Positions 57,490-64,000 of a stretch of DNA of 64,000 nucleotides are shown piece by piece. The stretch lies in assembly GCA_033977485.1 (NCBI GenBank), contig CM066985.1, positions 77,319,045 through 77,383,044 on the forward strand. The letters run 5' to 3'. This DNA comes from Hydrangea macrophylla (taxonomy: Eukaryota; Streptophyta; Magnoliopsida; Cornales; Hydrangeaceae). The notes below the pieces were generated by a model. It saw only the letters and a list, made by a program, of their open reading frames with translations. It was not told the DNA's origin and searched no databases. Positions within the stretch are counted from its first letter, which is position 1; each line of letters begins with the position of its first letter. The position numbers and the translations under genes are program-made.

Positions 57490-58958
57490 AGTGCTTCAAC
57501 ATGTAAAGTGTTTATGCTGAATTGCACACATAGCCTTTGTTTGATTCATGGAATTAGTTAGGGAAAGGAAAGGAAAACATCAAGGATAACACTTTTCTTT
57601 GTTTGATTAACTATGAAAATAAAAAGGAAGAGAAAATATAAGAAGAAACAAGTTAAATTTTTTTTTTTTTTTTAATTTCTTACGTTATAATTGTACTTTG
57701 ATATTTTTCACTTTTTGTAATTTTATTGAAATTATAGTACAACACAAGAGAACTAGTTTTCCTTCTTGTTTTCCTTTCCTTGTTCCTTTTCTTCTACAAA
57801 TTATTGAAATCATTTTTTTTTCTTCTCTTCTTCTTCTTCTTCGTCAATTTGGAGAGATGTTTTTTTTTTTTTTGGCTTGATTCTATAACCTGGCCTTTGT
57901 ACTCATTCTAATAGACTAACATATAAAACACAATAACTAGAAACGTCAAATCTTATGTATTTTAACACTGTAGCAATGCCAAAAAAAAGGTTTAGCATGG
58001 AGGAAAATGGTGTTTTGCATTTAAGATGCTCTTGAATGATTAAGCTTTTGGATTAAAAAAAACTCTCTAATTCTAGATAAATGTTTCAGATCAAGGAAGC
58101 ACAATTCAAAAAGGTCATAAGAATTTTCACTAGATGCACACCTGCATCCGCACTTTCGTGGATTTTTTTTCCTTTCTTTTGAAGCTTTGAGGAGTTGGAT
58201 TACTCGTCAAAAGGCTATTGGTATTCACGTCTTAATTATGAAAAAAATCAGGACAGTGTAGTAGAATAGTTTAAATAATTAATTATCTAAAAGTGTATAT
58301 TGTTAATATTTTATACAAGTATCTCGCGCACCTGCATCCTATCTTTTGGAAAATTGATGTATCCTCCACACTTACATTTGTGCATCCACAATGGTTCTTC
58401 CTAACTTCAGATATAAAATTAGTTCTTGTGAATCTTATGCTCTTGAACGTTAACTTCGTCTTAAAATAGTTGGAGGTTACGTAGTCAAGATCAAATTTTA
58501 AATACAGAGTTCTTTCAGAATTAATGAATGAACTATTCTTGTTAAAGCATATCTGGTTTCCTTCTTCTCCAAGGAAATGAAGCAATTTGTTTGTTGCTTC
58601 TGCACACCGAACAAGACTGTAGGTTCTTGACTAAAATTGGCTAACTTGCTAATTTTACTTATGATATGTACCATTTAGTTTGAGCTCTAAGATGTAATTT
58701 ATCTATTTCGTATTTTTATTTGTTCTATTATTGAGCATGTTGAGTCTGAGTGAGTATTATTTCATAGGTTATAAGAGTATTGCATCTGGTTGATTATGTC
58801 TCTAATGTTTGGACAAGAATGTGTGCTATTTATGGAGAAAATGGAAGAGTTGTTAATCTATCTCTGCCACTAAGAAAGGGGAAAAAAAGTGAGAGAAAGA
58901 ATAACCAAAGAGTTCTCATTAATGTAAGGTCTGAGAATGATTCATGATGTAGTGAGCA
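57490..58958. other. CACTA interior with no recognised exon
   Basis: AT-rich, with T-runs and a pair of inverted GGAAAGGAAAGGAAAAC / GTTTTCCTTTCCTT-like stretches around 57560-57780. Open stretches near 58080 and 58770-58920 match nothing I recognise. They could be intron sequence of captured genes or exons of an unrecognised one. Confidence 0.4.
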
Positions 58959-59275
58959 ATGAGTAGAATTTTTCCATCTGTGAGTGCTTTTATTATATCA
59001 ACTGAACTTGCATTCAAAACCTTTCGGGTTTGTTATCCTGCTGTTGATCTGTTCAATCAATGCACTGCTGTAAGAAAGCAACCAAACAATGTAAGTGTGT
59101 ATTTTGGGCAGAGACTTTCTCAGGTACTACTATCAAAGGACCATGATCACTTCTGCTTTGATAGACTTGTTCCATCCCCTAGTTGGATAGTGAAGGCATG
59201 GGAAGCATCTGAAGAAGAAATATTGGCTAGTGGGGGCTTGGATGCAGTGGTTTTTCTCAGAATGGTTGTTTTCAG
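58959..59275 (+). pseudogene. Captured exon of an OSCA/CSC1-like calcium-permeable channel
   Basis: Coding match from about 59070 (RKQPNNVSVYFGQRLSQV) through FDRLVPSPSWIVKAWEA and EEEILASGGLDAVVFLRMVV, ending in phase at a GTAGTT donor (59276). This is the N-terminal first-helix and cytosolic region of hyperosmolality-gated channels (CSC1/OSCA family). The earliest part (58959-59065) is less like the family and may be poorly conserved or non-coding. Full proteins have about 750 residues and 11 membrane helices; only about 70-100 residues are here. It sits between the MCM5 and HflX fragments on the same strand. Confidence 0.85.
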
Positions 59276-59900
59276 GTAGTTTTGTCCTTTCTTAACTTTT
59301 AGATAGTGGAAGCGTATCCCACTTGTATTTTTCTTGGCTGATAGATTGTCTAGAATAGTCAACTTGTTGATCTATTGGAAGTTGGTGAATCGATGTCATG
59401 GTTCAGCGAGTAAAAAAAAGAAGTGTTCATTCTCGGCTGGGTTTAGTGGATTGGAATGCCTAAAATTGGATCAGGCTCAGACTCTGTTTCAATTGTATTG
59501 ACTTTAAAGAAAACAAGTGTTGTGTTGGTTTGATACAGAACCAGTTCTTGGTGTATATTTAACTCAGGCATAGACTCCTATGTAACCAAAAAACAGTTAG
59601 CTACATGAATTATGAACTATGTTCTATTCTGAACGACAAATCCGGTCTTGTATGACCTAAACTGGCTCTAATTCTTTTTCAATATGGGCCCCGGCAGAGG
59701 GAATGCTCTTAAGTTCTTTTGTTCTTTGTGCATAAGCTACTATTAATTAATTACTTAAGCATATATCAGAGAGCCTTAAGAGCATTCTTTGTGCTTTCTG
59801 TACTGTCTGAAATTTGAAGAAATAGTATTATATTTATGCATATACTGATGGTAATCATCTAGACTTTCTGCTGATCTGATTTTAACTGCTTAATGTTCAG

Positions 59901-59974
59901 GAGAAAGGTTCTTCTCAGTGATACAGTGGGGTTTATATCAGATTTTAACTGCTATTTGATCGGCAGTGTATTGG
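59901..59974 (+). pseudogene. Captured exon of an HflX-type GTPase
   Basis: Acceptor TAATGTTCAG and donor GTGAGC bound a short exon encoding RKVLLSDTVGFISDF. This matches the G3 (DTVGF) region of HflX-family GTPases, which act on ribosomes, in plants mostly in organelles. The residues after it (NCYLIGSVLG) no longer follow the family. Short length keeps the confidence moderate. Confidence 0.6.
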
Positions 59975-60098
59975 GTGAGCAATTTTCTTCCATACTTTTC
60001 CCTTTTCTCTTTAATTAATATTAATATATCTTGATATCACATTCATTGGCCACTTTTTGTAACACCGTAATTGAGTATGATGGAAATGAATTTCTCAG

Positions 60099-60391
60099 GT
60101 GGGTATGACAAGGAAGACAAGGCAGCAAGGCCTTGTGACTTGGCAGCTCTAAAATACCGGGGTCCTACTGCCACAACCAACTTCCCTGTAATAAACTATA
60201 TTTTCTTCTATGCCTTCATGCCATTCAAATGAATAGTGATCTATATCTGCATGAAAAGTTGCGTAACCAAGAGCAAGAACCTAACAACTAATTAAGATGT
60301 TTCCATGCCTGACTTAGGTTTCAAATTACGCCAAGGAGCTTGAGGAGATGAAGCATGCGACAAAGCAAGAATTCATTGCATCGCTAAGAAG
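60099..60391 (+). pseudogene. Captured exons of an AINTEGUMENTA-like AP2 transcription factor
   Basis: Exon 60099-60187 (acceptor TTTCTCAG, donor GTAATA) encodes [20 protein letters not shown]. Exon 60318-60391 (acceptor ACTTAG, donor GTTTGC) encodes VSNYAKELEEMKHATKQEFI and ASLRR. Together they form the end of AP2 repeat 1 and the linker to repeat 2 of the ANT/AIL/PLETHORA group, with exon borders where those genes have them. Changes at conserved sites (RPCD for the usual RAYD, KYRG for KYWG) show relaxed selection. The DNA-binding beta-sheet start and repeat 2 are absent. Parent genes control organ growth and meristems; this fragment cannot bind DNA in the normal way. Confidence 0.88.
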
Positions 60392-60763
60392 GTTTGCTTA
60401 CTTGTTACTTCCTGTCCTAAATTAAGGGACTTTTTTTTTTTTTTTAAGGAAGCTTTTTGATTATTGTGTTCTTTTTTTTTCTTTACATTTTATTATTGAC
60501 CTACTTTTAAGGTTAAAATTCTACTGTCACATCAAATGAGAAGTGAGAGGTCTATGCAATAACAGATAGTTTCACCAAAAGAGACACATGCAGTGAGTGT
60601 GTGCTGATATGTCCCCATGCAGTATTTATTTATTTGCTACCAAACAGGTCATTAATTGTGACAACTTGACCAAAAAAGGAATAAAAAGTAGATCAATGGA
60701 TAGATTTCTAATATACATTCTGTTAAAAAAGAACCAATTGCATTGGTCCAAAAAAATCAACCC

Positions 60764-61078
60764 AATCTTATCAAAGCAGCTGTGACCCCGGCCTTTGTTA
60801 CTCAATTTCCTGGTCTGAACGGGCTGGGTCTTTCCTTGGCCCGGCTGGACCTAGCTGTGGGTAGGGTTATACCAATGCACACGCACCCTGCTGCATCAGA
60901 AGTCCTAGTTGTTATCCAGGGGACTATTTGTGCTGGATTCATATCTTCTTCAGCGAATACGGTTTATTTCAAGAGTCTTAATAAGGGGGATTCAATGATT
61001 TTCCCCCAGGGGTTACTTCACTTCCAAATTAACTTCGGTGCCACTCCGTCTATCGCATTCGTTAGTTTCAGTAGCCAA
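60764..61078 (+). pseudogene. Captured germin-like protein (cupin) fragment
   Basis: About 105 codons open without stops: [60 protein letters not shown] and [20 protein letters not shown]. Cupin box 1 is visible (HTH, then E, then the second-box His in LLHF), so all four metal ligands are present. Similarity to germin-like proteins stops after AFVSFSS. The signal peptide and N-terminal strand are absent, so it would not be secreted. Parent proteins are extracellular, metal-binding cupins. It is the longest continuous captured coding piece. Confidence 0.88.
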
Positions 61079-61725
61079 ATTAACTTTGTGTCTGTGTGTA
61101 CGTATATCGATTCACTACACCATATGGACCCATAGTTTCATTTGCATAAGTTACCATGTATATGTGCAAGTATTAAGTACTAAATATTTTCTTATATGTA
61201 CAGAAAAACACCTTATTATCCAATTCCTTGTTCCTCTATTTCCCGTCTTTCGTTTTAGTGTCGACTTGATACAATTTCCACAAACCATGGGCAAGCGTGT
61301 CATTGGATATGAAGCAATCGTTTACTCATCTGAACAATCGTTTTAATCTGTTGGTTACAATATTCTTGGATGCTTGCTTGTGTGTGTACTGTATATATAT
61401 TTTCGAATTGCAGTATAGCTTTTCTATTGTTGTTAGGATGCCCTTATTTTATACTATCTTCTGATATTTTACCTCACAAGTTGCAAGTATATGATTACTA
61501 GGGAAACCATTGCACGTAGACTGATGGTATCAAGTTAGTCATTTTAATACTCCTTTATTTGGATTTTCACCCTCACTAGTTATGGTGAAAGATCTCTCAT
61601 TAGGGGGCAATTTTGGAAGAAAATGCTTTCTTTTGATGCAAAGATTATGTTCCCTTAATAAGTTGGGTTCCCAGAGATGAGTAAATCTAATTTATTTTAG
61701 ATAAATTTGTGGAAATTTGGTGCAG

Positions 61726-61821
61726 AAGCTGAAGACTCGTGTTATAAGGAAAGATGTGAATCCAGAGTGGAATGAAGACTTAACTCTTTCCATTTCGGAT
61801 CCTAATGCTGCAATCAAGCTG
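61726..61821 (+). pseudogene. Captured exon of a C2-domain protein
   Basis: Acceptor TTGGTGCAG and donor GTAAGT bound a 96-bp exon encoding KLKTRVIRKDVNPEWNEDLT and LSISDPNAAIKL, beta strands 2-4 of a C2 domain as in small plant C2-domain (CAR-type) or ArfGAP-C2 proteins. The calcium-binding loops are mostly outside this piece. Same strand as the other captured fragments. Confidence 0.8.
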
Positions 61822-61829
61822 GTAAGTTG

Positions 61830-62760
61830 ATTGCTATCTTTCCAACACGTGATTAACTTCTACTGCAATAGAGGGGGCCTAAGACTCAGTTTAGCGCCAA
61901 ATGAGCTATACCCACTTTGCAAATATCCAAAGAATCTAATACACTCGGAGCCCATTTGGTATTGTTGTGGGAATTACAGATTTTTCCTGTAATAATGTCA
62001 CTAAAAGACGAGTGAGTTGCTAAAACTTTAGGTTCTTGAATATCTAATTAGCAGTTGGAGGTTTGTTTAGCTTCAATTACCAACTAAGTAATTATCGTCT
62101 TTCTACTATTTATTACCAGAATGATTAACAGATCTTGTTGCTATTCATGATGGAAGAAAACAACTGTAGTAATGTTGGAGTGTGATCATTGATTCCTGTT
62201 CAATGGTCACACCTACTTCTCTATTTTAAGGTTTATTCCAAAATACATACATAGATAAGATATATATATCTAAGGTCTCTCACCTTGTCTTCTTGGTAAT
62301 TGACACGGGTTTTTGAGGGCAGCGGAGCCATGAGTAAAAGAGAAAGCTATGGTGGTAAAAAGAGCTCATTGGCCTTTCTATATGTTATGGTTTTCTTAGG
62401 TAGGCTTTGTTGAAGTGGGGTTTGTGATATGGCTCGAGTGTTGGTTAAATTATGTTCAAGAAGATTGAATGGTGAGGGATGTAGTTTATATAACTACTTA
62501 AATTTCAGACATGTTTTGTTTGTTAGTTTAGGTTTGAGTGGAAAAACTCTTTAAATTTCTGACTTTGTTAGACATGTATGAACTCTTTACTTTGTTATGA
62601 TTATTATGGATTATCTTTGTTGTTTTGGGTATAGAGATGTTGGTTTCACATGGTTATAGATTAATCTTATTATTTTTGTGTTTAGTATAGATTAATATGC
62701 TTGTTAATTAGGTGAAAAAAAAATTGGGAAGCATATAAATAAATATATTTTTTTTCGATT
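61830..62760. other. CACTA interior with no recognised exon
   Basis: AT-rich sequence between the C2-domain exon and the right subterminal repeats. No coding match or inverted repeat found. Confidence 0.45.
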
Positions 62761-63137
62761 TATGAATATTTCTAACGGATATATCCGTTAGTAAATCCGT
62801 TAGTATTTTTTTAAAAATACTTTGGAAATTACTAACGGATATATCCATTAGTAATAGTTAACAAACCGTTAGTATTCATTATAAATTTTTTAAAATTTGT
62901 TGAAAAAAAACCGTTAGTAAGTAGCTTTCTAACGGATATATCCGTTAGAAATTCTTTGATTTACTAACGGATTTACTAACGGATATATCCGTTAGTAAAA
63001 TTAATTTTACTAACGGATATATCCGTTAGTAAATCCGTTAGTAATATTACTAACGCTAAAATACTAACGGATATATCCGTTAGTAACATTTATTCTAACG
63101 GATATATCCGTTAGTAATGAGGCAATATGGTGTAGTG
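62761..63137. repeat. Right subterminal palindrome array and terminus of the CACTA element
   Basis: Seven copies of TAACGGATATATCCGTTA (one changed to ATATCCATTAG) plus half-sites, ending in GGCAATATGGTGTAGTG. Denser than the left end (two copies). Confidence 0.92.
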
Positions 63138-64000
63138 GGTCTCTGATTTCGGCCTTCACTTGTTGACAAGTCAAACATTTAGACACAAACTCGGCTACTT
63201 CTCGTTTCATCCCTTCCCACCAGAAGTTTCTCTTCAAATCCTTATACATCTTTGTTCCTCCTGGGTGCACTGTCAGTCTCGATTTATGTGCTTCTTCGAG
63301 AATATCTTTTCTCAAATCTCCAGAATGTGGCACACACAATCTGTCTCGACATCAGTATCCTCCATCGGTCCCAACCTTCCATTCTGTAGGGTCCTTTTCT
63401 GACATCTTGGCGAACCATGCTTGAAATTTCTCGTCTTCCTTCTAGGCCGCGATGATTCGACTCACGAGTGTTGGTTGTACTATGAGGCATCCAAAGTGTT
63501 GCCCGACACTTCCCTCAGAAATCTGCATATCAAATTCTGCGATTGTCTCTAAAGCTTTCCATTCCCTTATCATCAATGAAGCAATCATTCCTTGAGGTTT
63601 CCGACTTAAGGCATCAACGACTACATTAGCCTTACCAGGGTGGTACTCTAATGTAAAGTCGTAATCCTTAATCAGCTCCATCCACCGACGTTGCCTCATG
63701 TTCAGCTCTTTCTGAGTAAACAAATACTTGAGGCTCTTGTGGTCCGAGAATAGATCAAACTTCTCCCCATAGAGATAGTGTCTCCAGATCTTAAGTGCGA
63801 ACACGACCGCTGCTAGCTCCAAATCATGAGTTGGGTAATTCAATTCATTCGGCTTCAACTGTCGTGAACCATAGGCTATGACCTTTCCGTCTTGCATAAG
63901 GACACATCCCAGCCCTTGGTAAGAGGCGTCACTAAAAATAGTGAACTTCTCACCATCCTTTGGTATCGCAAGCACTGGTGCTGTTGTCAATCTCTCTTTC
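63138..64000 (-). pseudogene. Tekay-A pol resumed: RNase H and integrase zinc-binding region
   Basis: Minus strand, right edge to left: RNase H with [44 protein letters not shown] and DALSR; then the integrase HHCC finger ([24 protein letters not shown]). It stops at the GGT target copy of the CACTA element, where the sequence joins 42114. Stops at 63442 (TAG) and near 63351 (TGA) and a 1-nt loss close to the junction show decay. RT, gag and the 5' LTR continue beyond 64000. Confidence 0.9.

Larger units (their letters stand above)
42115..63137 (+). mobile_element. CACTA (En/Spm) transposon carrying fragments of at least six host genes, interrupted by Tekay-B
   Basis: Termini CACTACACCATATGGCC (left) and GGCAATATGGTGTAGTG (right) are inverted repeats of the CACTA type, flanked by the 3-bp target duplication GGT (42112-42114 and 63138-63140). 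Both ends carry TAACGGATATATCCGTTA palindromes. The flanking Tekay-A integrase sequence becomes continuous when the element and one GGT are removed. Total span 21.0 kb; without Tekay-B about 9.1 kb. No transposase domain (TNPD/TNPA type) is visible, so it is non-autonomous. Interior exons belong to MCM5, OSCA/CSC1, HflX, AINTEGUMENTA-like, germin-like and C2-domain genes, all on the + strand. Confidence 0.93.

Noticed and set aside
61230..61345. A further captured exon downstream of the germin-like fragment (open frame ending near 61345)
   Set aside because: It does not match the end of germin-like proteins or any other family I recognise and lacks clear splice borders.

Overview
This is plant nuclear DNA, most likely from a eudicot. 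It has GT/AG introns with plant-type exons, chromovirus and Tat-lineage Ty3/gypsy elements, Tourist, Stowaway and hAT elements, a tRNA-derived SINE, and a retroelement primer-binding site matching plant initiator tRNA-Met. I cannot name the species. Almost nothing in the window looks like an intact host gene; it is a stack of nested transposons with host-gene debris between and inside them.

Region 1 (1-10045): a Stowaway end, then two internal exons of a phosphopantetheine adenylyltransferase gene (1039-2036) with a TRIM retroelement (501-789) upstream of the first. A 500-N assembly gap follows (2288-2787). On its far side is the 3' part of a decayed Tekay-type gypsy element (Tekay-D, + strand, 3' LTR 6319-9314), which lies against the 3' end of another, older LTR (9315-10045).

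Region 2 (10046-27148): an intergenic graveyard. It holds a subtilase pseudogene with a large internal deletion (split by a hAT MITE), foldback MITEs, a 2.4-kb solo LTR inserted in a MITE, and a nearly intact hAT transposon (19242-23196) with perfect 8-bp target duplication and a transposase broken by one frameshift. A further hAT MITE is partly copied into a 130-bp inverted repeat, followed by a SINE, a Tourist MITE, a degenerate tandem repeat and a LINE tail.

Region 3 (about 27182-64000, continuing off the right edge): a five-level nest. (1) A Tat-lineage gypsy element on the minus strand (gag-pro-RT-RNaseH-archaeal-type RNaseH-integrase) carries two large antisense genes of the 'putative gypsy type transposon' family, each with its own TATA box. 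(2) Its gag is interrupted at 38308 by Tekay-A (minus). (3) The Tekay-A pol is interrupted by a 21-kb CACTA element (42115-63137, TSD GGT) that carries pieces of at least six unrelated host genes: MCM5, OSCA/CSC1 channel, HflX-type GTPase, AINTEGUMENTA-like AP2, germin-like protein and a C2-domain protein. All are in the same orientation with splice sites kept. (4) The CACTA is interrupted by a complete, young Tekay-B (43440-55399, TSD GTGCT) with near-identical LTRs and an extra acidic ORF upstream of gag. (5) The Tekay-B RT/RNaseH region is interrupted by a 1.5-kb solo LTR, probably copia (47689-49182, TSD GCATC).

The most interesting items are the multi-gene-capturing CACTA, the acidic extra ORF of Tekay-B, the paired antisense genes of the Tat element, and the repeated appearance of dense short palindromes (CAATCGATTG, TTCGATCGATCGAA, TAACGGATATATCCGTTA) in otherwise unrelated elements. 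All homology calls are from memory of protein families and were not checked by any search.
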